Shown: piece by piece, positions 21,402 through 29,462 of the stretch
How the letters are laid out: each line of letters opens with the position of its first letter
Numbering within the stretch: the stretch's first letter is position 1
DNA from: Oscillospiraceae bacterium
GTDB lineage: Bacteria; Bacillota; Clostridia; Oscillospirales; Oscillospiraceae
Length of the DNA stretch: 34,407 bases
Reading direction: 5' to 3'
Assembly: GCA_017622995.1 (NCBI GenBank)
Contig: JAGAQA010000050.1
Span: forward strand, 1-34,407
The notes under the pieces: model-generated
What the model was told of the DNA's origin: nothing
Databases searched by the model: none
Seen by the model: only the letters and a program-made list of their open reading frames with translations
Translations under genes and position numbers: made by a program

Positions 21402-22451
21402 ATGAAAAAGATTCTTTCTGCGCTTCTGGTCGCTGTTATGCTGCTGGGTTTGACTGCCTGCGGCGCAGCCCAGACACCCACCGAAACCGCTGCTCCTACC
21501 GCTGCCCCCACCCAGGCGCCTGCCGCCGCGGCGACAGAAGCGCCTACCGAAGCTCCCACTGAGGCTGCTCTGGTGGTGGACACCTGCATCCTGAAGGAAG
21601 CGGACGACAAGATGCTCAACACCTACACCGCCATCGCCGTGAATCCCGAGGCGCCTTTCACCGATGCTGACGGCAATGCCGTTTCCGACGTCGCTGTGAA
21701 CACTGCCGGTGCCGACGCCCTGATTCAGTGGCTGCTGAGCCAGGAAGTTCTGGATCTGGCCGGGGAGTACGGTGTCGCGGAATATGGTGAGCACCTGTTC
21801 TATGTCAAGGACAATGCTCCCGTCTATGCCGGTGAGATTGCACCCGCTACGGAGGAAACCAAGGTCATCCGCCTGTCCACCACCACCTCTGTCAATGACT
21901 CCGGCCTGCTGGGTTACCTGCTGCCCGTGTTTGAATCCACCTACGGCTACACCGTGGAAGTCCAGTCTGCCGGTACCGGCAAGGCCATCAACGCCGCCAA
22001 GTTCGGCAATGCCGACCTGATTCTGGTGCACTCCAAGAGCCAGGAGGAGGCTTTCGTTGCCGACGGTTTTGCCCGTGTTGTGGACGGCTTCGAGGCCGAG
22101 CGCATTTCCTTCCTCTACAACTACTTCGTCCTGTGCGGCCCCTCTGCTGACCCCGCCGGTGTTAAGGACAGCGCTTCCGTTCTGGATGCCTTTGCCGCCA
22201 TTGCCGAGGGCAAGTACACCTTCGTCTCCCGTGGCGATGCTTCCGGCACCCACACCAAGGAGCTGAGCCTGTGGCCTGAGGCTCTGGGCATCACCAAGGA
22301 AGCCGAGTCCTTTGCGGATTACACCGACTGGTACGTTTCCGCCAATACCGGCATGGGCGCCTGCCTGGTCATGGCGGAGGAGATGGGCGCCTACATCCTC
22401 ACCGACAAGGCTACCTTCCTGACCTTTGTTGCCAACGACGGCGTGATGTAA
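21402..22451 (+). CDS. tupA: Tungstate-binding lipoprotein TupA, apparently circularly permuted
   Basis: 349 residues from ATG 21402 (TTGGAGG upstream). A lipoprotein signal (LLGLTAC, lipid Cys20) leads into an Ala/Pro/Thr-rich linker to about residue 56. Residues 61-135 (ILKEADDKMLNTYTAIAVNP, then IQWLLSQEVLDLAGEYGVAEYGEHLF) match what is normally the C-terminal end of TupA. Residues 155-349 match the usual N-terminal start onward: IRLSTTTSVNDSGLLGYLLP with the TTTS anion-binding motif, SAGTGKAI, LVHSKSQEEAFVADGF, TFVSRGDASGTHTKELSLW, GMGACLVMAEEMGAYILTD. The protein stops at TFLTFVANDGVM, just where the displaced segment would normally follow. All pieces of one domain are present once, in rotated order. 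It binds tungstate outside the membrane and feeds TupB/TupC. Confidence 0.9.
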   Translation: MKKILSALLVAVMLLGLTACGAAQTPTETAAPTAAPTQAPAAAATEAPTEAPTEAALVVDTCILKEADDKMLNTYTAIAVNPEAPFTDADGNAVSDVAVNTAGADALIQWLLSQEVLDLAGEYGVAEYGEHLFYVKDNAPVYAGEIAPATEETKVIRLSTTTSVNDSGLLGYLLPVFESTYGYTVEVQSAGTGKAINAAKFGNADLILVHSKSQEEAFVADGFARVVDGFEAERISFLYNYFVLCGPSADPAGVKDSASVLDAFAAIAEGKYTFVSRGDASGTHTKELSLWPEALGITKEAESFADYTDWYVSANTGMGACLVMAEEMGAYILTDKATFLTFVANDGVM

Positions 22452-22485
22452 GGATTGCTTTTCCGGGAAACGTGACGTAAAATAG

Positions 22486-22516
22486 ATCCCGTGGGGCTCT
22501 TCCCCACGGGATTTTT
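22486..22516 (+). terminator. Partial terminator between tupA and tupB
   Basis: A perfect 11-bp stem (ATCCCGTGGGG at 22486-22496 with its complement at 22502-22512), loop CTCTT, then TTTT. tupB starts 17 nt later behind AAAAGGGGTG. It likely lets only part of the transcripts continue, so the binding protein is made in excess over the membrane and ATPase subunits. Confidence 0.75.
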
Positions 22517-22532
22517 CAAAAGGGGTGATTTC

Positions 22533-23219
22533 ATGGGCAGTGCGCTGCAAAAGGCAATCGACCTGATTTTGTCGGCGGATGCGGAGCTGATTAACATATT
22601 GTGCGTAACCGCCAGGATGAGCATCCAAAGCTCTCTGATCGCCCTTTTGCTGGGCGTACCCCTGGGAATCTGGCTGGGGGCTTGTAAGTTCCCCGGCAGA
22701 AACGCCCTTGTGGTGCTGAACCGGACGCTGATGGGAATGCCTCCGGTGGTCTGTGGACTGCTGTTCTATATGTTATTTTCCGGTGTTGGCCCGCTGCGGC
22801 ATATGAAGCTGCTGTTTACGGTAAAGATTATGGTCATGGCCCAGGTGGTGCTGATCACGCCCATCGTTGTGGGCAATATGGAAACTTATGTGGCGGGAAT
22901 TGCCCCAGCCATCCGGGAGACGGCAAAGGGACTGGGGCTGGGCGGCTGCAAAACCTTTCTTCTGATGTGCGGAGAATGCGTCTATCAGATTTTCTCTGCC
23001 TATCTTCTGGCCTTTGCCCGTTCCATTGCGGAGGTGGGCGCGGTGTCCATGGTGGGCGGCGCCATTGCCTGGAAAACCAACGTCATGACCACCGCCATCA
23101 TGCAGTATACCAACCGGGGCAGTTTCTCCCTGGGCATCGCGCTGGGCATGATTCTTCTGGCGGTGTCGCTGCTGGTGAACATCGTGATTTCCCTGCTGCA
23201 AAGGAGGCTGAGCCGATGA
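22533..23219 (+). CDS. tupB: Tungstate ABC transporter permease TupB
   Basis: 228 residues from ATG 22533. Several hydrophobic spans are visible, for example SSLIALLLGVPLGIWLGA, PPVVCGLLFYMLFSGVGPL and LGMILLAVSLLVNIVISLL. The coupling loop region is ETAKGLGLGGCKTFLLMCGE, and the later AFARSIAEVGAVSMVGGAI is typical of TupB/ModB-like permeases. It forms the membrane channel for tungstate delivered by TupA. Its stop overlaps the tupC start (ATGA). Confidence 0.93.
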   Translation: MGSALQKAIDLILSADAELINILCVTARMSIQSSLIALLLGVPLGIWLGACKFPGRNALVVLNRTLMGMPPVVCGLLFYMLFSGVGPLRHMKLLFTVKIMVMAQVVLITPIVVGNMETYVAGIAPAIRETAKGLGLGGCKTFLLMCGECVYQIFSAYLLAFARSIAEVGAVSMVGGAIAWKTNVMTTAIMQYTNRGSFSLGIALGMILLAVSLLVNIVISLLQRRLSR

Positions 23220-23863
23220 AACTTCCTGCCTTTATCAAAACCTATGACGGTGTCGCTGTCCTGGATTTTCCCGGAATGGAAATAGAGCCCGGAAAAATTT
23301 ACGCTGTAATTGGTGCCAACGGCAGCGGTAAGTCTACCTTTGCCAAAATCCTGTCGGGCGTTCTCCCTGCCGATCGGAAAGTGCAGCTGCCCCAGTCTGT
23401 GGGCTATCTGCCCCAGAAGCCTTACGCCTTTCGTATGAGTACGAAAAAAAATATTCTTCTGGGTGGTTCTGAGGAAGCCAAAGCCAATGAACTTATGTGG
23501 GCGCTCCAGATATCCCATCTGGAAAAGAAACGGGCGGATCGGCTCTCCGGTGGAGAAACTGCTCGCATGGCCATTGCCCGGCTGATGATGAAGGCTTTTG
23601 ACCTGGTGATTTTGGACGAGCCAACCGCCGCCATGGACATCGAGACCACCGCCGCCGCGGAAAGCCTGATTCTGGACTATACCGGTGCAACCGGATGCGC
23701 CACAATTTTGGTGACCCATTCTCTCCAGCAGGCTCGCAGAGTCGCGGACGAAGCGCTGTTTTTCTACAAGGGAAAGCTGATGGAATCCGGGGCAAAGGAA
23801 CGGCTTCTATATCATCCAACCCAGCCGGAGACAAAGCGTTTTCTGGAATTTTACGGACAGTGA
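23216..23863 (+). CDS. tupC: Tungstate ABC transporter ATPase TupC
   Basis: 215 residues. Walker A GANGSGKST, Q-loop GYLPQKPYAF, ABC signature LSGGETARMAIAR, Walker B LVILDEPTAAMD and switch histidine in LVTHS are all intact. The protein is short and lacks a C-terminal TOBE regulatory domain, as expected for TupC rather than ModC. It begins within the last codon of tupB (ATGA overlap). A terminator lies behind it. Confidence 0.93.
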   Translation: MKLPAFIKTYDGVAVLDFPGMEIEPGKIYAVIGANGSGKSTFAKILSGVLPADRKVQLPQSVGYLPQKPYAFRMSTKKNILLGGSEEAKANELMWALQISHLEKKRADRLSGGETARMAIARLMMKAFDLVILDEPTAAMDIETTAAAESLILDYTGATGCATILVTHSLQQARRVADEALFFYKGKLMESGAKERLLYHPTQPETKRFLEFYGQ

Positions 23864-23894
23864 TTGCGGTGTCCTTAAAAAACAGTGATTTTTG

Positions 23895-23924
23895 CCGACA
23901 GAGGTTGATTCCTCTGTCGGTTTT
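23895..23924 (+). terminator. Terminator of tupABC
   Basis: CCGACAGAGG (23895-23904) and CCTCTGTCGG (23911-23920) form a perfect 10-bp stem with loop TTGATT, followed by TTTTGT. Its loop and right arm overlap the promoter proposed for AOR2. Confidence 0.8.
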
Positions 23925-23933
23925 GTGTATACT
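23905..23933 (+). promoter_or_regulatory. Candidate promoter of the AOR2 operon
   Basis: TTGATT (23905-23910), a 17-bp spacer and TATACT (23928-23933). The start of transcription would fall near 23940, directly at the ribosome site AGGGAGGG, leaving almost no leader. The -35 box is the loop of the tupC terminator. Read-through from tupABC is an alternative. Confidence 0.45.
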
Positions 23934-23954
23934 TTAACCAAGGGAGGGATGCTT

Positions 23955-25862
23955 ATGCAATCCAAGTATTCCGGCTATATGGGAAAAATCATGGAGGTGG
24001 ATTTGACCACCGAAACGGTCCGGGAATATCCCTGGTCCGACGAACAGCGGGAGCTTTACCTGGGCGGTAAAATCATGGCTGCCCGGATTCTGTGCGACCA
24101 CCTGACCGGTAAGGAGACCGCTTTTTCCGAGGAGAACTGGGTGGTCATTGCCACCGGCCCCTTGACAGGCACCGGCGCTCCCAGTTCTGCCCGATTCGAT
24201 GTTTCCGCGCTGTCTCCCCAGACGGGGATTCTGGCTTCCTCCAACTGCGGCGGAAGCTTCGGCTTCCATCTGAAAAAGGCCGGATTCGATGCCCTGATTC
24301 TGAAAGGCAAGTGCCGGAGCCGTCGCTGGCTGGAAATCAAAGACGGGGAATTCCTGTTCCACGACGCGGATGACCTGTGGGGGATGAAGGTAGATGAATG
24401 TCAGGAGGCACTGGCGAAGCTGGTGGATGCAAAACGGTTTGGTAAGCTCTGCATCGGCCCGGCAGGAGAAAACCTTGTCAAGTACGCCGGCATTATGAGC
24501 GATGAACGGGCCGCCGGACGTACCGGCATGGGCGCGGTACTGGGCTGGAAGAATCTGAAAGCCATCACCGCCAGCGGAACCAAAACCATCCCGGTACATA
24601 ACCCGGAGAAGTCCAGCCAGTGGTGCAAAAAGTGGATTCAGTATCTCCAAAAGCATCCTCTGACAGGTCAGCAGCTGCCCCGTCTGGGCACCGCCGGTCT
24701 GGTCAGCTCTATGCAGATGATCGGCATTCTGTCCACGAAAAACTATTCCCAGGGTCAGTACGAGGACTTCGACATGGTCAGTGGAGAAACGCTGGCAGAG
24801 GAATTTAACATCACCAACAAGGGCTGCCTGACCTGTCCCATTCGCTGTGCCAGAACGGTCAAGGTTCAGGGGAAGGCCGTGAAAGGTCCGGAATTGGAAA
24901 CCCTGGGACTGCTGGGCGGAAATATCTGCAACAATGATCTGCAAAAGATTCTGGACTGGAACTACCAGCTGGATCAGCTGGGTATGGACACCATCTCCAC
25001 TGCCAACACCATCGCCTGGGCCATGGAGGCAAATGAAAAGGGGCTGTGGGACAATGGGCTGCGCTTCGGACAAACCGATAACCTGTCTCAGATTTTTGAG
25101 GACATCGCCCATCGTCGCGGTATCGGCGATGAGCTGGCAGAGGGAAGTAAACGGCTGTCCGAAAAGTACGGCGGCAAGGAATTTGCCATGCAGTCCAAGG
25201 GATTGGAGCTGGCAGCCTATGAGCCTCGCCGGGCCGTGGGTCAGGGCCTCGGCTACGCCGTTTCCAACCGGGGCGGCTGCCACCTGAACGGCGGCTATCT
25301 GGTGATTATGGAGGGCCTTGGCCTTCACATGGATGCCCAAACCCCTAAGGCAAAGGCAGATCTCACCATGACCTTCCAGGATTTGATGGAAACCATTTCC
25401 GCCTCCGGTCAGTGCCTGTTTACTTCCTATGCCTTCTTCCCGGGCTTCCTGCTGACGAAGCCAAACGGGATCGTTACCAAAACCGTCAACCTTGCGGCGC
25501 CCCACATCGGCTGGGCGGTGCGCCTGATAAATAAGTGCCCCAGAATCGCGGCCCTTCATCTGCCCATCTTCCAGCATACCAAGATGATTGAGCTGGCGGT
25601 GGGTATGAAGATGAACTTTGGCCGTTATCTGGAAATCGGTGAACGTGGCTATACCATGGAACGCTACATCAATACCAAATTCGGCATCAGCGCTGCCGAC
25701 GATAAGCTGCCCAAACGACTCACGGATATACCTCAGGATCCCAACAATCCCAAAACCAAAGTGCCTCTGGATACTATGAAGAAGACCTACTACCAGGCCC
25801 GTGGGTGGGATCACAACGGTATCCCCACGGAGAGGACCTTGCGGCGGCTGAAAATCAAATGA
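23955..25862 (+). CDS. aor: Tungsten aldehyde:ferredoxin oxidoreductase 2 (AOR family)
   Basis: 635 residues from ATG 23955, 7 nt behind GGGAGG; ATG 23949 is in frame but too close. The [4Fe-4S] ligands are C291, C294, C298 (CLTCPIRC) and C487 (GQCLF). His443 in GGCHLNGGY and the pterin-binding DERAAGRTGMG segment (183-193) are present. It differs clearly from AOR1 and is about 30 residues longer, with an insertion around residues 495-555 (FPGFLLTKPNGIVTKTVN and the hydrophobic stretch after it) where AOR1 is compact. It is co-translated with a MoaD-like carrier and an iron alcohol dehydrogenase, which suggests action on an aldehyde formed from or convertible to an alcohol. Substrate specificity cannot be read from sequence. 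Confidence 0.95.
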   Translation: MQSKYSGYMGKIMEVDLTTETVREYPWSDEQRELYLGGKIMAARILCDHLTGKETAFSEENWVVIATGPLTGTGAPSSARFDVSALSPQTGILASSNCGGSFGFHLKKAGFDALILKGKCRSRRWLEIKDGEFLFHDADDLWGMKVDECQEALAKLVDAKRFGKLCIGPAGENLVKYAGIMSDERAAGRTGMGAVLGWKNLKAITASGTKTIPVHNPEKSSQWCKKWIQYLQKHPLTGQQLPRLGTAGLVSSMQMIGILSTKNYSQGQYEDFDMVSGETLAEEFNITNKGCLTCPIRCARTVKVQGKAVKGPELETLGLLGGNICNNDLQKILDWNYQLDQLGMDTISTANTIAWAMEANEKGLWDNGLRFGQTDNLSQIFEDIAHRRGIGDELAEGSKRLSEKYGGKEFAMQSKGLELAAYEPRRAVGQGLGYAVSNRGGCHLNGGYLVIMEGLGLHMDAQTPKAKADLTMTFQDLMETISASGQCLFTSYAFFPGFLLTKPNGIVTKTVNLAAPHIGWAVRLINKCPRIAALHLPIFQHTKMIELAVGMKMNFGRYLEIGERGYTMERYINTKFGISAADDKLPKRLTDIPQDPNNPKTKVPLDTMKKTYYQARGWDHNGIPTERTLRRLKIK

Positions 25863-26095
25863 TTACCGTTAAACTCTATGGTTTGCTCCGGCTGGATGCC
25901 GGGGTTCAGGAAATGGAAGTGAAGGCATCCACTGTGACGGAACTGTATTTCCGGATATCTCAACAGAATCCTCGCGTTTCAAAAAAAGATCTGGAAGGCT
26001 GTGTCCTTCTGGTCAACGGAAAGGTTAGCAACAAAAGAGTAAAGCTGAAGGATGGCGATGTGGTACAGCTTATGCCACCCGTCGCCGGTGGATAG
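25859..26095 (+). CDS. moaD: MoaD/ThiS-family sulfur carrier 2
   Basis: 78 residues, start MITVKLYGLLRLDAG, end MPPVAGG with the Gly-Gly tail needed for activation. The ATG overlaps the AOR2 stop (ATGA). It differs from carrier 1 (2744-2965) through most of its length, including a RISQQNPRVSKKDLEG insert region, so it is not a recent duplicate. No E1 lies next to it, so it probably uses the one at 2069-2740. Confidence 0.88.
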   Translation: MITVKLYGLLRLDAGVQEMEVKASTVTELYFRISQQNPRVSKKDLEGCVLLVNGKVSNKRVKLKDGDVVQLMPPVAGG

Positions 26096-26106
26096 GAGGA
26101 AATATT

Positions 26107-27321
26107 ATGTCAACGACCGATACATTGGAAGTTTTATGGTGCAGAACCTTTCAGGCTGTCCTGAAAGTGGGAAACTATTTCATGGGTTACCGTATGCCCA
26201 CCTATCTGGAGGGCCCCGGAAAAATCCGGGAACTAGGCGCATTCCTGAGAGAAAAGAACATCAACGATGTTCTGGTGGTTACCGGCTCCGGTATGGTGCG
26301 CCGGGGACAGGTGCAGCCTCTGCTGGATGGTTTTGAGGCTGCCGGAATCCGCTATACCTTGCAGGCCTTTGACCATCCCGACCCCAGCAGTGACGATGTG
26401 GAGCTGGGCTATCAGACCTATAAAAAGAACGGCTGCAAGGCTCTGGTTGCCCTGGGCGGCGGCTCCCGAATCGACTGCGCCAAGGGCATTGCCGCAAAAG
26501 CGGTGCATCCGAATAAGAAAGTATCCCAGCTACAGGGACTGCTGAAGGTCCACTGGCCCATCCCGCCCTTCGTGGCCATTCCCACCACCGCCGGCGCCGG
26601 TTCGGAAACCACCGTGGCAGCTGTCATCACCGACTCCGCCACCCACCGCAAAGCGGCTATCAACGATCCTTTCCTGATTCCCAAGTACGCCGTGCTGGAC
26701 CCGGAGCTGACGGTGGGTCTGCCGCCTTACACCACCGCTACCACCGGTATGGATGCCCTTGCTCACGCGGTAGAAGCCTATACTAACCATACATATAATA
26801 CCAAGCTGGAAAACAGACTGGCAAAGGAAGCGGTCAAGCTCATCCATGACAACATCCTGATCGCCTTTGAGGACGGGGCCAATCTGGAAGCCCGGCAGAA
26901 TATGCAGCGGGGCGCCTTCTACGCCGGACGTGCCTTCACTCGGGGCTGCGTGGGCTATGTCCACGCCGTCGGTCATACCTTGGGCGGGCTTTATGGCGTC
27001 GCTCACGGCCTTGCCATGGCGGTTCTGCTGCCCCATGTCATGCGGGAGTTTGGCGCTTCCGCCCACAAGCGTCTGGCGGAGCTGGCGGATGTGTGCGGGA
27101 TTGGCGGCGAAAACGAGGCAGAAAAAGCCAATGCCTTCATCCGCTGGATCGAGGAAACCAACCAGAAAATGGGCCTGCCCGATTCCTTCGACATGATTCG
27201 GGATGAGGACATTGACCAGATGATTGCCTGGGCCAGCAAGGAAGCCAATCCCCTCTACCCGGTGCCTGTGGTCTGGAGCAAAAAGGACTTCCGCAGATTC
27301 ATCCAGAGCATCCGCAGATAA
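26107..27321 (+). CDS. Iron-containing alcohol dehydrogenase (group III)
   Basis: 404 residues. The NAD-binding motif LVALGGGSRIDCAKG, PTTAGAGSETT, and the metal-ligand segments TGMDALAHAVEAYTNH and HAVGHTLGG...YGVAHGLAM are all present, including the Asp and His residues that bind iron. The start follows TAGGAGGAAATATT. It lies 11 nt after moaD2 in the AOR2 operon. It would interconvert an alcohol and an aldehyde with NAD(H), so that AOR2 and this enzyme together link alcohols, aldehydes and acids and exchange electrons between NAD(H) and ferredoxin. Confidence 0.94.
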   Translation: MSTTDTLEVLWCRTFQAVLKVGNYFMGYRMPTYLEGPGKIRELGAFLREKNINDVLVVTGSGMVRRGQVQPLLDGFEAAGIRYTLQAFDHPDPSSDDVELGYQTYKKNGCKALVALGGGSRIDCAKGIAAKAVHPNKKVSQLQGLLKVHWPIPPFVAIPTTAGAGSETTVAAVITDSATHRKAAINDPFLIPKYAVLDPELTVGLPPYTTATTGMDALAHAVEAYTNHTYNTKLENRLAKEAVKLIHDNILIAFEDGANLEARQNMQRGAFYAGRAFTRGCVGYVHAVGHTLGGLYGVAHGLAMAVLLPHVMREFGASAHKRLAELADVCGIGGENEAEKANAFIRWIEETNQKMGLPDSFDMIRDEDIDQMIAWASKEANPLYPVPVVWSKKDFRRFIQSIRR

Positions 27322-27422
27322 TCGCCTTCCCTTTGGCTGAGACTGGGCTGCCATAGATGGAAACGTTGCCCCGAAGTTCGGCAAGGAGGGCAGGCAGATT
27401 CCGATATTCCGGGATAGAAAAA

Positions 27423-27440
27423 CCGGATACCGCTATCCGG
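27423..27440. other. Small hairpin in the gap before the Gfo/Idh gene
   Basis: CCGGATA (27423-27429) and TATCCGG (27434-27440) with a 4-nt loop. The 204-bp gap 27322-27525 shows no gene or T run; one plus-strand frame reads through but resembles nothing I know. Confidence 0.35.
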
Positions 27441-27525
27441 AGGATACGGTTGTACCATTTGTCCAGGCAATCGGCGCCCTCTTCTATGACTGCCTGATTC
27501 ACGAAAAAGTATTGGAGGAAAGTAT

Positions 27526-28509
27526 ATGCTGCGTTACGGGATTATGGGCACCAACTGGCTCAGCCACATCTATTTTGACGCCATTCATGCTGCCGGAGAC
27601 CAGGTGGCCGCCGTCTGTTCCCGGAGTCTGGAACGGGCGCGGGAGCTGGGCGGTGACGGTACGCTGGCCTATGATGATTTGGACGAGATGCTGAAGAATC
27701 CGGACATTGATGTTGTCTATCTGTGTATTCCCAATGTGCTCCACGCGGATGCGGCAATCCGTTGTCTAAAAGCGGGAAAGCACGTCCTGTGCGAAAAGCC
27801 CGCCACCATCTCCACGGCCCAGATGGAGGAGATTATCCGCACGGCAAAGGCGCAGAACCGTATCTTCGCCGAGGCGGTTATGAACTTCTATTCTCCCGTG
27901 ATGGACCGGCTCCGGGAGGAATTGAAGGAGAATCCGGTTGTTTCCGCCCGCCTGGACTACAGCCAGCGCTCCAGCAAACTGGACAAGCTGCGGGCAGGGG
28001 AGCACATTACCAGCTTTGACCGCAAGCTGTTCGGCGGCGTTCTGACGGATTTGGGCTGCTATGTGCTGCATTTCGCGGTGAATCTGTTTGGCGAACCCAA
28101 ATCCCTGGACGCTTCTGCCGTCTTTATCGGAGAAGTGGACGGCACGGACACCCTTATGCTGCACTATGATGGCTTTGATGTGACGGTCAATGTATCCAAG
28201 TGCGCCCACAGCATGATTGGCAGCGAAATCCAGTGTGACCGGGCCACCTATACCCTGAAAAATCTCTCCGTGGTACTGGGTGTGGAGAAGCACACCATGG
28301 ACACCTGCGAGGAATATGACTGCGGCATTACCTGCGACAAGTGGCCCATTGCCAATCCCGCGGTACTGCCTGGGGTTCAGGAGCGGGTTGTGCGCACCTT
28401 TGACCGTTGGGTGGCGGGAGAGAACCAGGAAGAAAACCAGCGATTGCTGGAGACGTCCTACACAGTGCAGAAGCTGATTGAAGAGGCCCACAGACAGATG
28501 GGGTATTGA
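27526..28509 (+). CDS. Gfo/Idh/MocA family oxidoreductase
   Basis: 327 residues. The Rossmann start YGIMGTNWLSHIYFDAI deviates from the usual GxGxxG (GTNWLS), seen in some subfamilies. VVYLCIPNVLHADAAIRCLKAGKHVLCEKPA carries the family's EKP lysine motif. The C-terminal half has the usual sheet domain, including LTDLGCYVLHFAVNLFGEP. These enzymes oxidise or reduce sugars and polyols with NAD(P). The start follows TTGGAGGAAAGTAT. It is followed by a lyxose-isomerase-like gene, making a small sugar pair not obviously tied to tungsten. Confidence 0.9.
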   Translation: MLRYGIMGTNWLSHIYFDAIHAAGDQVAAVCSRSLERARELGGDGTLAYDDLDEMLKNPDIDVVYLCIPNVLHADAAIRCLKAGKHVLCEKPATISTAQMEEIIRTAKAQNRIFAEAVMNFYSPVMDRLREELKENPVVSARLDYSQRSSKLDKLRAGEHITSFDRKLFGGVLTDLGCYVLHFAVNLFGEPKSLDASAVFIGEVDGTDTLMLHYDGFDVTVNVSKCAHSMIGSEIQCDRATYTLKNLSVVLGVEKHTMDTCEEYDCGITCDKWPIANPAVLPGVQERVVRTFDRWVAGENQEENQRLLETSYTVQKLIEEAHRQMGY

Positions 28510-28541
28510 TACGCTAAGGTCAGCATTGGAGGTAAACGAAT

Positions 28542-29228
28542 ATGAAACGTTCCGAAATCAATAAGGCGCTGAAAGAGCTGGAAGCCATGTGCCAGAAGCA
28601 CAGCTGCTACCTGCCGCCTTTCTGCCATTTTACCCCCGAACAGTGGCAGGACATCGGCCACGAGTATGACGAGGTGCGCGACTGTATGCTGGGCTGGGAT
28701 ATTACGGACTACGGCATGGGAGATTTTGACAAGTTCGGCTTCTCCCTGATTACCATCCGCAACGGCAACCGGGCCATGGCGGACAAGTATCCCAAGGTAT
28801 ATGCGGAAAAGATGCTGTATCTGAAAGAGGGACAGTACGCTCCCAACCATTTCCACTGGTACAAGACCGAGGATATCATCAACCGGGGCGGCGGAAATGT
28901 GCTGATTCGGGTGTATAACTCCCTGCCCAACGAGGAAATCGATTACGAAAGCGATGTCACCGTTCATACCGACGGCCGCACCTATACCGTTCCCGCCGGT
29001 ACGCAAATTCGCCTGACCCCCGGTGAGAGCATCTATGTGCAGCGGTACCTGTACCACGATTTTGCTGTAGAAGAGGGCACCGGCCCGGTGCTGCTGGGAG
29101 AGGTGAGCCAGTGCAACGACGACAACACCGATAACCGTTTTAACCCGCCCGTAGGTCGCTTCCCCGAGATTGAAGAGGACGAAGCACCCTACCGCCTGCT
29201 CTGCAATGAGTACCCTGCCGCAAAATAA
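28542..29228 (+). CDS. D-lyxose ketol-isomerase-like cupin
   Basis: 228 residues resembling the D-lyxose/D-mannose isomerase family (PF07385-type). The metal-binding cupin motif is seen in EGQYAPNHFHWYKTEDI (two His and Glu), with a later His in YLYHDF. The start follows TTGGAGGTAAACG. It is 32 nt downstream of the Gfo/Idh gene and ends before a strong terminator. It would interconvert an aldose and ketose; the exact sugar is unknown. Confidence 0.82.
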   Translation: MKRSEINKALKELEAMCQKHSCYLPPFCHFTPEQWQDIGHEYDEVRDCMLGWDITDYGMGDFDKFGFSLITIRNGNRAMADKYPKVYAEKMLYLKEGQYAPNHFHWYKTEDIINRGGGNVLIRVYNSLPNEEIDYESDVTVHTDGRTYTVPAGTQIRLTPGESIYVQRYLYHDFAVEEGTGPVLLGEVSQCNDDNTDNRFNPPVGRFPEIEEDEAPYRLLCNEYPAAK

Positions 29229-29300
29229 GGCGGTCGCTTTCTCATGGGCTTTCCAAGTCCGGGAGAATCCCGTGGACATAAGTTCCGCGACACGAATTAT

Positions 29301-29336
29301 AACCGCCAGTTTTCGTCTGCGAAAACTGGCGGTTTT
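29301..29336 (+). terminator. Strong terminator after the sugar-isomerase gene
   Basis: A perfect 15-bp stem AACCGCCAGTTTTCG/CGAAAACTGGCGGTT with loop TCTG (29316-29319), ending in a TTTT run (29333-29336). It marks the end of the island's rightward genes before the second scar. Confidence 0.85.
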
Positions 29337-29462
29337 GAATAAACATTTCTGTCGCTTTTTGCTCACAGTCAGCAACAAAACAAAAATCCGAAGCTCCTTC
29401 TCGATATGCTGCTCCATGGCAGATAGTGTTACGGGTTCAGCCCCGGTGTTGATTGCTTTCAT

